Shown in pieces: positions 52,500-62,055 of a stretch of 64,000 bases of DNA. How positions within the stretch are numbered: position 1 is the stretch's first letter; each line of letters starts with the position of its first letter. A model generated the notes under the pieces. That model searched no databases, was not told the DNA's origin, and was given only the letters and a program-made list of their open reading frames with translations. Source of the stretch: Pseudomonas sp. JM0905a (lineage in GTDB: Bacteria; Pseudomonadota; Gammaproteobacteria; Pseudomonadales; Pseudomonadaceae). The translations under genes and the position numbers were made by a program. Location of the stretch: the NCBI RefSeq assembly GCF_014700075.1, contig NZ_JACXBU010000005.1:186001-250000 (forward strand), read 5' to 3'.

Positions 52500-53189
52500 A
52501 TGATTACCCGCGGACTGCTCGACCAACTGCTGAAATCCGGCCAGGACCTGCTGCAACAGAAGGCGGCCGGCAAATCCGCCAGCAAAACCGGTAACGGAAG
52601 CGACCTCGGCAGCCTGCTCAAGGGCACAGGCGGCGGTGCCCTGGCGGCGGGAGCCCTGGGGCTGCTGCTGGGCAACAAGAGCGCACGCAAGCTGGGCGGC
52701 AAGGCGCTGACCTACGGCGGCCTGGCGGCGCTCGGTGTGCTGGCCTACAAGGCTTACGGCAACTGGCAGGCCCAGCAGGCGACGGCTCCGCAGAACGAGC
52801 CCCGGACCCTCGACCGCCTGCCCGCGCCCCAGGCCGAGCAACACAGCCAGGCCATCCTCAAGGCGCTTGTGGCGGCGGCCAAGGCCGATGGCCATGTGGA
52901 CGCCCGCGAACGCCAACTGATAGAGGAAGAGCTGGCCAAGCTGACCCAGGACGCAGAACTGCGCTACTGGCTGGATGCCGAACTGAACAAGCCGCTGGAC
53001 CCCGCCGAAGTGGCCCGCGCCGCCACCACGCCGGAAATGGCCGCTGAGATGTACCTGGCCAGCGTGCTGATGGTGGACGAGGAACACTTCATGGAGCGCG
53101 CCTACCTCGAAGAGCTGGCTCGCCAGCTGCGCCTTGACCCGGGGCTCAAGGTCGAACTCGAGCGGCAGGTTCGACAGGAACTGGCCTGA
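52500..53189 (+). CDS. DUF533 / TerB-like protein (YebE family)
   Basis: This 229-residue protein begins with a glycine/alanine-rich region containing one or two short hydrophobic stretches (about 45-80, GGALAAGALGLLLG, GGLAALGVLAYKAYG). The C-terminal helical TerB-like domain covers about 110-225 (KALVAAAKADGHVDARERQLIEEEL). E. coli YebE is its relative; the function is unknown. A GGAGG site precedes the ATG. A REP pair follows. Confidence 0.82.
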   Translation: MITRGLLDQLLKSGQDLLQQKAAGKSASKTGNGSDLGSLLKGTGGGALAAGALGLLLGNKSARKLGGKALTYGGLAALGVLAYKAYGNWQAQQATAPQNEPRTLDRLPAPQAEQHSQAILKALVAAAKADGHVDARERQLIEEELAKLTQDAELRYWLDAELNKPLDPAEVARAATTPEMAAEMYLASVLMVDEEHFMERAYLEELARQLRLDPGLKVELERQVRQELA

Positions 53190-53213
53190 CCGAATCCGCC
53201 GGTACATTTAGCT

Positions 53214-53277
53214 GTAGGAGCGAGCTTGCTCGCGAAAGGTCGTGTGATGGACTGTTCGCGAGCAAGCTCGCTCCTAC
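53214..53277. repeat. Inverted pair of Pseudomonas REP sequences
   Basis: Two perfect 23-base arms (53214-53236 and 53255-53277) are reverse complements of each other, with 18 bases between. Each arm starts GTAGGAGCGAGC and holds its own hairpin core (GCGAGCTTGCTCGC). This is the familiar BIME arrangement. The remaining bases up to wspA (53278-53481) show no gene; they should hold the wsp promoter, but no strong -35/-10 pair is obvious. Confidence 0.92.
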
Positions 53278-53481
53278 CCGTTCTGGGTTCGCTCCCCACG
53301 CGCATCCCCTCCCTGCAATTCGGCAACTTTCTGCCAAACTCCCCAATGGTTTCGTGCCGCCGACATTCTGGCGACGAAATTCCATGCTTCGTGGCGATTG
53401 CGAGTCGCCGAGCTTGTCTCTAGAGTCGCCGCCATCGGCCGTGGGCCGTATTGAGTTCTGGCATCGGTAACGGGGAAGAAT

Positions 53482-55122
53482 GTGAAGAACTGGACTGTTC
53501 GCTTGCGTATCCAGGCAAGTTTCGCGGTGATCATCGCCATCATGCTGTTGATGGCCATCAGCTCCTATCTGCGCATGGTGACCATCGAAAAAAGTGCCGA
53601 CCAGGTGCTCAAGGATGCGGTGCCCGGCATGTATTTCATCAGCAAGATACGCACTGCCTGGACCGATCACATGCTCAAGACCCAGGAGCTCTTTGGAGTC
53701 CACGCCGATCGCCACGCTCACGAGGGGCAAGCGCTGTCCAAGGCCGACCTGGATGGTCTGCGCGCCACGGCAGAGCAGCTCGACGCCATGCTCGTGGCCT
53801 ACCGGAAAACCCTGCTCGATAGCAGCGACGCGGAGGCCGCCGCGACGTTCGAAACGGCCCGAACGGCTTATCTGGAGAGCCACGCCCAGGCAATGGAACT
53901 GCTGCAGAAGGAGCAGGAGGATCAGGCTGCCGAACTCTTCCAGAGCACGGTCCTGGAGAAATGGCAGGCTGGACGCCAACAACTGAACAGCATGATCGAA
54001 CACGACAAGGGCACCGCGGAGCGTGCGGCGGCGGAGATCGTTGCGGCGGTGCGTGGGACCGAGGTGATGCTGTTGCTATCTTTGCTGCTGGCGGTCGCCG
54101 CTGCAGCCATCTGCGGCTTGCTATTGCTGCGTGCCATCACCCGCCCGGTCGGCGGTATCGTCGATACCCTTCGAATTATGGGCGGCGGCGACCTGTCGAC
54201 CCGCCTGGACCTCAAGCGCCAGGACGAATTCAACGCCATCGAAACCGGTTTCAACAGCATGGCCGAGGAGCTCAAGACCTTGGTTTCCCAGGCCCAGCGC
54301 TCTGCCGTGCAGGTGACCACCTCGGTTACCGAGATCGCCGCGACGTCCAAGCAACAGCAGGCCACCGCCACCGAAACCGCCGCCACCACCACTGAGATCG
54401 GCGCCACTTCGCGGGAAATCGCCGCCACTTCCCGCGACCTGGTGCGCACCATGGCCGAGGTGTCCGGTACCGCCGAGCAGACTTCCATCCTCGCCGGCTC
54501 CGGCCAGCTTGGCCTGGCGCGCATGGAAGACACCATGCACCAGGTGATGGGCGCCGCCGAGCTGGTGAACGCCAAGCTGGCGATCCTCAATGAGAAGGCC
54601 GGCAACATCAATCAGGTGGTCACCACCATCGTCAAGGTGGCCGACCAGACCAACCTGCTGTCCCTGAATGCCGCCATCGAGGCGGAAAAGGCCGGCGAGT
54701 ACGGCCGTGGCTTCGCCGTGGTGGCGACCGAAGTGCGCCGCCTGGCCGACCAGACCGCCGTGGCCACCTACGACATCGAGCAGATGGTGCGCGAGATCCA
54801 GTCGGCGGTGTCCGCCGGGGTCATGGGCATGGACAAGTTCTCCGAGGAAGTCCGCCGTGGCATCGCCGAAGTAGGGCAGGTGGGCGAGCAGCTGTCGCAG
54901 ATCATCCAGCAGGTGCAGGCGCTGGCGCCGCGCGTGCAGATGGTCAACGAGGGCATGCAGGCCCAGGCCACCGGCGCCGAGCAGATCAACCAGGCGCTGG
55001 TGCAACTGGGCGAGGCCACCGGGCAGACGGTGGAATCCCTGCGCCAGGCCAGCTCCGCCATCGACGAACTGAACCTGGTGGCCAACGGCCTGCGAACCGG
55101 CGTCAGCCGCTTCAAGGTCTGA
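53482..55122 (+). CDS. wspA: Surface-sensing methyl-accepting chemotaxis protein WspA
   Basis: This 546-residue receptor has TM1 (about 12-30), a four-helix periplasmic domain (about 31-192), TM2 (about 194-216), HAMP (about 216-270) and a cytoplasmic signalling domain with the hairpin tip [20 protein letters not shown]. It senses surface contact or envelope stress and controls the WspE kinase. The start is GTG at 53482 (GGGGAAG upstream). It is the first gene of the wsp operon; wspB follows 9 bases later. Confidence 0.95.
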   Translation: MKNWTVRLRIQASFAVIIAIMLLMAISSYLRMVTIEKSADQVLKDAVPGMYFISKIRTAWTDHMLKTQELFGVHADRHAHEGQALSKADLDGLRATAEQLDAMLVAYRKTLLDSSDAEAAATFETARTAYLESHAQAMELLQKEQEDQAAELFQSTVLEKWQAGRQQLNSMIEHDKGTAERAAAEIVAAVRGTEVMLLLSLLLAVAAAAICGLLLLRAITRPVGGIVDTLRIMGGGDLSTRLDLKRQDEFNAIETGFNSMAEELKTLVSQAQRSAVQVTTSVTEIAATSKQQQATATETAATTTEIGATSREIAATSRDLVRTMAEVSGTAEQTSILAGSGQLGLARMEDTMHQVMGAAELVNAKLAILNEKAGNINQVVTTIVKVADQTNLLSLNAAIEAEKAGEYGRGFAVVATEVRRLADQTAVATYDIEQMVREIQSAVSAGVMGMDKFSEEVRRGIAEVGQVGEQLSQIIQQVQALAPRVQMVNEGMQAQATGAEQINQALVQLGEATGQTVESLRQASSAIDELNLVANGLRTGVSRFKV

Positions 55123-55131
55123 GTCGGCGCC

Positions 55132-55638
55132 ATGGGCCCGAGTCGAAGCCTAGCGCCGGCCCGCACCGTCAGGGGCCGGCTCTACCTGCAATTCCGCATG
55201 GGCGGCGACCGCTATGCGCTGGACGTCCATGAAGTGGTGGAGGTCCTGCCGCTGCGCCAGTTGAAGCAGGTGCCCGAGGCGCCCGAATGGGTCGCCGGGG
55301 TGTTTTCCCACCGGGGCGCGCTGGTGCCGGTGCTGGACCTGGGAATACTCGCCTTCGGCCAGCCGGCCCAGGCGCGCACCAGTACCCGGCTGGTGCTGGT
55401 CAATTACCCGCTGGAAGGGCAGAGCCGCTGGCTCGGGCTCATCCTGGAACAAGCCACCGATACCCTGCGCTGCCATCCGGAAGAGTTCCGCGACTATGGC
55501 CTGGAACAGGGTGGCGCGCGTTACCTGGGGCCGGTCTACCAGGCCGCCGATGGCCTGGTACAGCGCATCCGCGTGGCTGACCTGCTGCCGGACGAGGTGC
55601 GGGCCTTGCTGTTCCCGGCCACGGAGGGCGCGGCATGA
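55132..55638 (+). CDS. wspB: CheW-like coupling protein WspB
   Basis: This 168-residue single CheW domain (LYLQFRMGGDRYALDVHEVVEVLP, VAGVFSHRGALVPVLDL) links WspA to WspE. It overlaps wspC by 4 bases (ATGA). The N-terminal residues before YLQF are unusually Arg-rich. Confidence 0.93.
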   Translation: MGPSRSLAPARTVRGRLYLQFRMGGDRYALDVHEVVEVLPLRQLKQVPEAPEWVAGVFSHRGALVPVLDLGILAFGQPAQARTSTRLVLVNYPLEGQSRWLGLILEQATDTLRCHPEEFRDYGLEQGGARYLGPVYQAADGLVQRIRVADLLPDEVRALLFPATEGAA

Positions 55639-56900
55639 TCGAGCGCTTCGAAGCCCTGCTGAAGAACCGCATCGGCCTGGAGGCGGAGTCCGTCGGCCGG
55701 GTGGTGATCGAGCGTGCGGTGCGCCAGCGCATGCACGCCTGCGACAGCCGTGACGAGGACGCCTACTGGACCACCCTGAACGCTTCGCCCGCCGAACAGC
55801 AGGCGTTGGTGGAGGCGGTGGTGGTGCCGGAGACCTGGTTCTTCCGCTATCCCGAATCCTTCGCCGCCCTAGGTCGCCTGGCCTTCGAGCGGCTGCCGGC
55901 GCTGGCGGCTGGCCGCACGTTGCGCATTCTCAGCCTGCCCTGTTCCACGGGGGAAGAGCCGTTTTCCATCGTCATGGCGCTGCTCGACGCCGGTCTGGCG
56001 CCGGGCCTGTTCCAGGTGGATGCGGTGGATATCAGCGAGCGGGTGCTGGAGCGGGCGCGCCAGGGCGTGTACGGGCGCAACTCCTTCAGGGGCGAGGACC
56101 TGGGCTTTCGCGACCGCTACTTCCTGCCGTCGGGCGAAGGCCATGCCGTGGCCCAGCAGGTGGCGTCCAGGGTGCGCTTCCTGCGGGGCAACCTGCTCGA
56201 ACCTGGCCTGCTCGCCGGGGAGCCACCCTACGATTTCGTGTTCTGCCGCAACCTGTTGATCTATTTCGACCGGCCCACCCAGACTGCTGTGCTGGAAGTG
56301 CTCAAGCGCCTGATGCAGCGCGACGGTGCGATGTTCATCGGCCCCGCCGAAGCCAGCCTGCTCAGCCAGCAGGGCATGCAGCCGCTGGGTTATCCACAGG
56401 CCTTCGTGTTCCGCCATGGGACTGCCCAGACAGCGGCGAAGCCGGCCAGTACTCAAGCTCCGGCGCCGGCTGCGGCCATGGCTATGCTTGCCCCCACTCG
56501 TGTTCCGCCCCGGCAACGTCCGTCGCTGCCGAAACCCGAGCGCCCTAATCCTGCGCAGACCCGGACGGCAGTCGATGGAACGGGACGCGATGCCGCCCTG
56601 GCGAACATCGTCAGCCTGGCCAACAGTGGCCGCAGCGAGGAAGCGCGCAGTGCCTGCGAAGCCTTCCTGGCCACCCATGGCCCTTCGGCGGACGCCTTCT
56701 ACTGGCTCGGATTGCTCAGCGACGTGGCCGGAAAAGTAGATGAGGCGCAGGACTATTACCGCAAGGCGCTTTACCTCGCGCCGCAGCACGCCGAAGCATT
56801 GGCCCACCTGGCGGCACTGCTCGCCGCCCGGGGGGACCGGGCCGGTGCTCAGCGCCTGCAACAGCGCGCCAGCCGGGGAGTGAACAACCATGGCCGATAA
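55635..56900 (+). CDS. wspC: CheR-type methyltransferase WspC with TPR region
   Basis: This 421-residue methyltransferase has a CheR domain (about 1-265; SAM motif ILSLPCSTGEEPFSIVM, VFCRNLLIYFDRP). A Pro/Ala-rich linker follows, then C-terminal TPR repeats (AFYWLGLLSDVAGKVDEAQ, YYRKALYLAPQHAEALAHL). It methylates WspA glutamates to tune signalling. It overlaps wspD by 11 bases. Confidence 0.94.
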   Translation: MIERFEALLKNRIGLEAESVGRVVIERAVRQRMHACDSRDEDAYWTTLNASPAEQQALVEAVVVPETWFFRYPESFAALGRLAFERLPALAAGRTLRILSLPCSTGEEPFSIVMALLDAGLAPGLFQVDAVDISERVLERARQGVYGRNSFRGEDLGFRDRYFLPSGEGHAVAQQVASRVRFLRGNLLEPGLLAGEPPYDFVFCRNLLIYFDRPTQTAVLEVLKRLMQRDGAMFIGPAEASLLSQQGMQPLGYPQAFVFRHGTAQTAAKPASTQAPAPAAAMAMLAPTRVPPRQRPSLPKPERPNPAQTRTAVDGTGRDAALANIVSLANSGRSEEARSACEAFLATHGPSADAFYWLGLLSDVAGKVDEAQDYYRKALYLAPQHAEALAHLAALLAARGDRAGAQRLQQRASRGVNNHGR

Positions 56901-57576
56901 CCGCCTGCCCCTGATCGCCAGCGACCAGTTGCCGGCGGTGGACGACTGCTGGAATCGCATCGGCATCCACGGCGACAAATCCTGCGAGCGCCTGGCCGCT
57001 CATGTGCATTGCCGCAACTGCGAGGTGCATGCCGCAGCCGCCACCTTGCTGCTCGACCGCTATGCACTGATTCGCGAAGACACGCCCAGCTCTGTCGATG
57101 ATGCTGAAGAGGATGGCCGTGAACGCCGTTCCACCTTGGTGTTCCGCCTGGGCGAGCAATGGCTGGGCATCGCCACCCGCAGTCTGGTGGAGGTGGCGGC
57201 GCTCAACCCCATCCACTCCCTGCCGCACCAGCGAGCCCTGGCCCTGCTGGGGGTGACCAACGTACGCGGTGCCCTGGTGGCCTGCCTGTCCCTGGTGGAA
57301 TTGCTGGGGCTGGAGAAGGGCACCGAGGTGAATGGCGAGCGCCGCGTAGTGCCCCGGATGCTGATTTTCGCCAGCCAGGGCGGACCGCTGGTGGCGCCGG
57401 TGGATGAGGTGGACGGCATCCACGGCATTCCCCTGGATGCGGTGGTGGACCCCGGCCGCGCACCGGACCTGGCCGCCCGCCAGTTCGCCTCGGGCGTCGT
57501 GCAGTGGCGCGAACGCAGTATCACGCTGCTGGATGAGGGCCTGCTGCTGCAGGCCATGGCAAGGAGCCTGGCATGA
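56890..57576 (+). CDS. wspD: CheW-like coupling protein WspD
   Basis: This 228-residue protein has an N-terminal extension containing CERLAAHVHCRNCEVH (a Cys/His cluster of unknown role) and a C-terminal CheW domain (LVFRLGEQWLGIATRSLVEVA, GVTNVRGALVACLSLVELLG). It is the second coupling protein of the system. It overlaps wspE by 4 bases. Confidence 0.93.
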   Translation: MADNRLPLIASDQLPAVDDCWNRIGIHGDKSCERLAAHVHCRNCEVHAAAATLLLDRYALIREDTPSSVDDAEEDGRERRSTLVFRLGEQWLGIATRSLVEVAALNPIHSLPHQRALALLGVTNVRGALVACLSLVELLGLEKGTEVNGERRVVPRMLIFASQGGPLVAPVDEVDGIHGIPLDAVVDPGRAPDLAARQFASGVVQWRERSITLLDEGLLLQAMARSLA

Positions 57577-59849
57577 CCCCGGACCAGATGCGCGATGCGT
57601 CCCTGCTGGAGCTGTTCCGGCTGGAGGCGGAAGCCCAGACCCAGGTGCTCAACGCCGGGCTGCTGGTGCTGGAACGCAATCCAGCCCAGGCCGACCAGTT
57701 GGAAGCCTGCATGCGTGCGGCCCACTCCCTGAAGGGCGCGGCGAGGATCGTCGGGCTGGATGCCGGGGTACGGGTCGCCCACGTGATGGAAGACCTGCTG
57801 GAGGCCGCCCGCCAGGGCCATGTGCGCCTGCAGCCGGACAATATCGACGCGCTGTTGCAGGGCTCCGACCTGCTGCTGCGCGTCGGCGCCGAGGCCGGTT
57901 GGGCGGAGAGCGCCGGGCGCGAGGCCATCGAAGCGCTGATTACCCGGTTGCAGGGGCGGTCTGTGGAGAAGTCGCCGCCGACCCAGCAACTCATCGAGCC
58001 GGTCATTCCCCCAGCACGGGTTCCCGAACCGCCGCCTCCAGCGGAGCCTGCGCAGCGTGAGGTGGAGGCACCCGCTCTCGCCGAAACGGCCAGCGAGGCC
58101 CGCGACCGCGTACTGCGGGTCAGCGCCGAGCGCCTCGATCACCTGCTGGATATCTCCAGCAAGTCGCTGGTGGAGTTCCAGCGCATCAAGCCGCTGAACG
58201 ACGCCCTGCATCGCCTCAAGCGCCTCCAGGCCAGTGCCAGCCGGGCGCTGGACGTGGCTCGCGAATCGGTGCTGGACGGCTCCCTGGACCCGCAGGCCCA
58301 GGCCATGCTGGGCGAGGCGCGGCAACTGCTCGGCGAATGCCAGCAGATGCTTGCCGGCTACATGACTGATTTCGACGAGTTCGGCTGGCAAGGCGGCCAG
58401 CGTGCGCAATTGCTCTACGACGCCGCCCTGGCCTCGCGCATGCGGCCCTTCGCCGACGTGCTGGCGGGGCAGGCGCGGATGGTCCGTGACCTTGGCCGCT
58501 CCCTGGGCAAGCCGGTGCGGCTGGACGTGAGTGGCGAGACCACCCAGGTCGATCGCGACGTACTGGAGCGCCTGGAAGCGCCCCTGACGCACCTGCTGCG
58601 CAATGCCGTCGACCACGGTATCGAGAGCCCGCAGGTGCGCCTGCGCCTGGGCAAGCCGGAGGAGGGCGTGATCCGCCTGCATGCCCGCCACCACGCCGGG
58701 ATGCTCCTGCTGGAGCTGGCCGACGATGGCGCCGGGGTCGACCTGGAGCGCCTGCGCGATGCGGTGGTCGCCCGTCAATTCGCCAACCTCGAAACCGCGA
58801 TGCGGATGACCGAGGACGAGCTGCTGGCCTTCCTTTTCCTGCCGGGCTTCAGTATGCGCGACCAGGTCACCGAGGTGTCCGGGCGCGGCGTCGGCCTGGA
58901 CGCGGTGCAGCACATGGTGCGCCAGCTGCGTGGCAGCGTGCGCATGGAGCAGCGCAGCGGGCAGGGCGCCACCTTCCATATCGAAGTGCCGCTGACCCTG
59001 TCGGTGGTGCGCAGCCTGGTGGTGGAGGTGGGCGGCGAGGCCTACGCCTTCCCATTGGCTCATATCGAACGCATGACCCGGTTGCAGCACGAGGACATCG
59101 TCCAGCTCGAAGGTCGCCAGCACTTCTGGAACGAAGGCCGGCACGTGGGGCTGGTTTCGGCCAGCCAGATCCTCCAGTGCGCCGGAGGCAAGCGCGACGA
59201 GCACGGTATTCCGGTGGTGCTGATCCGCGAGCGCGACACCTGCTACGGCGTGGCCGTGGAGCGCTTCATCGGCGAGCGCACCCTGGTGGTGATGCCGCTG
59301 GACCCGCGCCTGGGCAAGGTTCAGGACCTGTCCGCCGGGGCCCTGCTGGATGATGGCCGGCCGGTGCTGATCCTCGACGTCGAGGACCTGCTGAAGTCCG
59401 TCGGCAAGCTGCTCGGCAGCGGCCGCCTGGAGCGGGTGGACCGCAGCGGGCGCCAGGGTGCGGGGGCCCAGCGCAAGCGCGTGCTGGTGGTGGACGACTC
59501 CCTCACCGTGCGCGAGCTGGAACGCAAGCTGCTGGCCGGCCGAGGTTACGACGTGGCTGTGGCGGTGGATGGAATGGACGGCTGGAACGCCCTGCGCTCC
59601 GAGCATTTCGACCTGCTCATCACCGATATCGACATGCCCCGCATGGACGGCATCGAGCTGGTCACGCTGGTGCGTCGCGACAATCGCCTGCAGTCCCTGC
59701 CGGTGATGGTGGTGTCTTACAAGGATCGAGAAGAGGATCGTCGACGCGGCCTGGATGCCGGTGCCGACTATTATCTGGCCAAGGCCAGTTTCCACGACGA
59801 AGCGTTGCTGGATGCGGTGGTCATGCTGATCGGGGAGGCGCAAGGGTGA
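57573..59849 (+). CDS. wspE: Hybrid CheA-type histidine kinase / response regulator WspE
   Basis: This is a 758-residue kinase. The HPt domain has H51 (AAHSLKGAARIVG). A dimerisation/HATPase region (about 290-470, LLRNAVDHGIESP, SGRGVGLDAV), a CheW-like domain (about 475-610) and a C-terminal receiver with phospho-acceptor Asp near residue 685 (LITDIDMPRMDG) follow. It phosphorylates WspR and WspF. It overlaps wspF by 4 bases (GTGA). Confidence 0.95.
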   Translation: MTPDQMRDASLLELFRLEAEAQTQVLNAGLLVLERNPAQADQLEACMRAAHSLKGAARIVGLDAGVRVAHVMEDLLEAARQGHVRLQPDNIDALLQGSDLLLRVGAEAGWAESAGREAIEALITRLQGRSVEKSPPTQQLIEPVIPPARVPEPPPPAEPAQREVEAPALAETASEARDRVLRVSAERLDHLLDISSKSLVEFQRIKPLNDALHRLKRLQASASRALDVARESVLDGSLDPQAQAMLGEARQLLGECQQMLAGYMTDFDEFGWQGGQRAQLLYDAALASRMRPFADVLAGQARMVRDLGRSLGKPVRLDVSGETTQVDRDVLERLEAPLTHLLRNAVDHGIESPQVRLRLGKPEEGVIRLHARHHAGMLLLELADDGAGVDLERLRDAVVARQFANLETAMRMTEDELLAFLFLPGFSMRDQVTEVSGRGVGLDAVQHMVRQLRGSVRMEQRSGQGATFHIEVPLTLSVVRSLVVEVGGEAYAFPLAHIERMTRLQHEDIVQLEGRQHFWNEGRHVGLVSASQILQCAGGKRDEHGIPVVLIRERDTCYGVAVERFIGERTLVVMPLDPRLGKVQDLSAGALLDDGRPVLILDVEDLLKSVGKLLGSGRLERVDRSGRQGAGAQRKRVLVVDDSLTVRELERKLLAGRGYDVAVAVDGMDGWNALRSEHFDLLITDIDMPRMDGIELVTLVRRDNRLQSLPVMVVSYKDREEDRRRGLDAGADYYLAKASFHDEALLDAVVMLIGEAQG

Positions 59850-60850
59850 GGATAGGGATAGTCAACGACATGCCCCTGGCGGTGGAAGCGCTGCGCCGGG
59901 CCCTTGCCCTGGAGCCGGCGCACCAGATCGCCTGGGTCGCGGGCAATGGCGTGGAAGCGGTGGAGTGCTGCGGCCGGGACGTGCCGGACGTGGTGCTGAT
60001 GGACCTGCTGATGCCGGTGATGGATGGCGTCGAGGCGACCCGCCAGATCATGGCCCGCAGCCCCTGCGCCATCCTCATCGTGACCGTGGACATCGAGCAG
60101 AACGTGCAACGGGTGTTCGAAGCCATGGGCCATGGCGCCCTGGATGCGGTGAACACTCCGGGGCTCGGCAGCGGCCAGGCCCAGGAAGCCGCACAGCTGT
60201 TGCGCAAGATCCAGAACATCGGCTGGCTGATGGGCCCGCGCGATAACCGTGGCCGTGGCGCCGCCGAGCCTCTTGCGCGGCACCCAGGCGGTCAACGCCT
60301 GGTGGCGATTGGCGCCTCCGCTGGCGGACCGGCGTCCCTGGCGCAGCTACTCAAGCAGTTACCGGCGGATTTCTCGGCCTCCGTGGTACTTGTCCAGCAC
60401 GTGGACGAGGTCTTCGCCGCCGGCATGGCCGACTGGCTGGCCAGTGAGTCCAGACTCCCCGTCCGCCTCGCGCGGGAGGGAGAACCGCCGCAGCCGGGGA
60501 CTATTCTCCTGGCCGGCACCAACAATCATCTGCGGTTGCTGAAGAATGGCACCTTGGCTTATACCGCCGAGCCCATCAGCCATGTATACCGTCCATCCAT
60601 CGACGTCTTCTTCGACAGCCTGGTGGAGCACTGGAGGGGCGAGGCCATTGGCGTGCTGCTCACCGGTATGGGGCGCGATGGTGCTGAAGGCCTCAAGCAC
60701 ATGCGCGACAAGGGCTTCCTGACCATTGCCCAGGACAGGGCCAGTTGCGCCGTCTACGGCATGCCCAAGGCCGCCGCGGCCATCGGCGCGGCGGTGGAAA
60801 TACTCGCCCTGGAGCGCATCGCGCCCCGACTGGTCGAGGCGATCGGTTGA
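59846..60850 (+). CDS. wspF: CheB-type methylesterase WspF
   Basis: This is a 334-residue methylesterase: receiver domain (Asp near 53, VVLMDLLMPVMDG) then CheB catalytic domain with Ser (AIGASAGGPASL), His (VQHVDEVF) and Asp (GMGRDGAEGL). It demethylates WspA and damps the pathway; loss of WspF is known to lock WspR on in other pseudomonads. The gene looks intact here. The start is GTG, inside the wspE stop, with GGGGAGG upstream. Confidence 0.94.
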   Translation: MRIGIVNDMPLAVEALRRALALEPAHQIAWVAGNGVEAVECCGRDVPDVVLMDLLMPVMDGVEATRQIMARSPCAILIVTVDIEQNVQRVFEAMGHGALDAVNTPGLGSGQAQEAAQLLRKIQNIGWLMGPRDNRGRGAAEPLARHPGGQRLVAIGASAGGPASLAQLLKQLPADFSASVVLVQHVDEVFAAGMADWLASESRLPVRLAREGEPPQPGTILLAGTNNHLRLLKNGTLAYTAEPISHVYRPSIDVFFDSLVEHWRGEAIGVLLTGMGRDGAEGLKHMRDKGFLTIAQDRASCAVYGMPKAAAAIGAAVEILALERIAPRLVEAIG

Positions 60851-60892
60851 ATTCGAAGCATCAAGCTAGGCCCGACGGGCCCGGAGAGTCAT

Positions 60893-61921
60893 ATGCAATA
60901 CCCATATCGCAGTCAGATGGATGAGACCTCCCCAGGCGGTGGCGGGGTGATGGTCCTCCTGGTGGACGACCAGGCGATGATTGGCGAGGCCGTGCGCCGC
61001 GCGCTGGTCGGCGAGCCGGGAATCGACTTCCACTTCTGCGCCGATCCATTGCAGGCCATCGCCATGGCCAAGCAGATCAAGCCGACGGTGATCCTGCTCG
61101 ACCTGGTGATGCCCGGCGTCGACGGTCTCAGCCTGCTGGCCGAATTCCGTGGCGCACCGGCCCTGCGCGATGTGCCGATCATCGTCCTGTCGACCAAGGA
61201 AGAGCCCACCGTGAAGAGCGCGGCTTTTGCCGCCGGGGCCAACGATTACCTGGTCAAGCTGCCCGATGCCATCGAGCTGGTGGCGCGCATCCGCTACCAC
61301 TCCCGCTCCTACGTCACCCTGCTGCAGCGCGACGAGGCCTATCGCGCCCTGCGGGAAAGCCAGCAGCAGTTGCTGGAAACCAACCTGGTGCTGCAACGGC
61401 TGATGAACTCCGACGGCCTCACCGGCCTGTCCAACCGCCGTCACTTCGACGAGTACCTGGACATGGAGTGGCGCCGCGCGCTGCGTGAGCAGAGCGAGCT
61501 GTCGCTGATGATGATCGACGTCGACCACTTCAAGGCCTTCAACGACAACTTCGGCCATGTGGCCGGCGACGATGCCCTGCGCCGGGTCGCCGAAGCGATC
61601 CGCGCCTGCTGCAGCCGCGCCACGGATATGGCCGCGCGCTACGGCGGCGAAGAGTTCTCCATGGTCCTGCCGGGCACCGCCGCGGGCGGCGCGCGCCTGC
61701 TGGCGGAGAAGGTGCGGCGCGCGGTGGAGGCCCTGGGCATCCACCACGACATGCCGGCGCCGGGTTCGGTGCTGAGCGTCAGCATCGGCGTCGCCACCCT
61801 GACGCCGAAGACCGGCCAGGCGTCCCTGGTGCTGGTGGACATGGCCGACCAGGGGCTGTACCAGGCCAAGAACAACGGCCGCAACCAGGTGGCCATGGTG
61901 GTGGCCGACGCCAGGTCCTGA
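60893..61921 (+). CDS. wspR: Response regulator diguanylate cyclase WspR
   Basis: This 342-residue REC-GGDEF protein has phospho-acceptor D70 (LLDLVMPG), a helical stalk (about 140-170) and the GGDEF domain with GGEEF at 251-255 and I-site R242-x-x-D245. Residue numbers match those of P. aeruginosa WspR, which supports orthology. Phosphorylation by WspE promotes clustering and c-di-GMP synthesis. It is last in the operon, 42 bases after wspF. Confidence 0.95.
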   Translation: MQYPYRSQMDETSPGGGGVMVLLVDDQAMIGEAVRRALVGEPGIDFHFCADPLQAIAMAKQIKPTVILLDLVMPGVDGLSLLAEFRGAPALRDVPIIVLSTKEEPTVKSAAFAAGANDYLVKLPDAIELVARIRYHSRSYVTLLQRDEAYRALRESQQQLLETNLVLQRLMNSDGLTGLSNRRHFDEYLDMEWRRALREQSELSLMMIDVDHFKAFNDNFGHVAGDDALRRVAEAIRACCSRATDMAARYGGEEFSMVLPGTAAGGARLLAEKVRRAVEALGIHHDMPAPGSVLSVSIGVATLTPKTGQASLVLVDMADQGLYQAKNNGRNQVAMVVADARS

Positions 61922-62007
61922 TTGGGGAGGCGACGCGGGGCGGGCCCGTGCGTCGCCGGATCGGCGCAATTCACGGCCGGCATGCTGCCGGCATTCAGTG
62001 ACTCGGG

Positions 62008-62013
62008 TATACT
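62008..62013 (+). promoter_or_regulatory. Candidate -10 element of prfB
   Basis: TATACT lies 42 bases before the prfB start, preceded by CTCGGG. A GCCGGC-ATGCT-GCCGGC hairpin (61976-61992) lies upstream, and another stem, GGCGACGC / GCGTCGCC (about 61928-61956), follows wspR. No clear -35 is seen. Confidence 0.4.
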
Positions 62014-62055
62014 CGCCGGCTTTTCCGAAAGTTTTGCCAGCGAGAGCTTCCAGCC

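Noticed and set aside
57060-59843. Very long open frame (over 900 codons) opposite wspD-wspE
   Set aside because: It mirrors the codon pattern of the wsp genes, has no recognisable motif, and conflicts with a well-supported operon.
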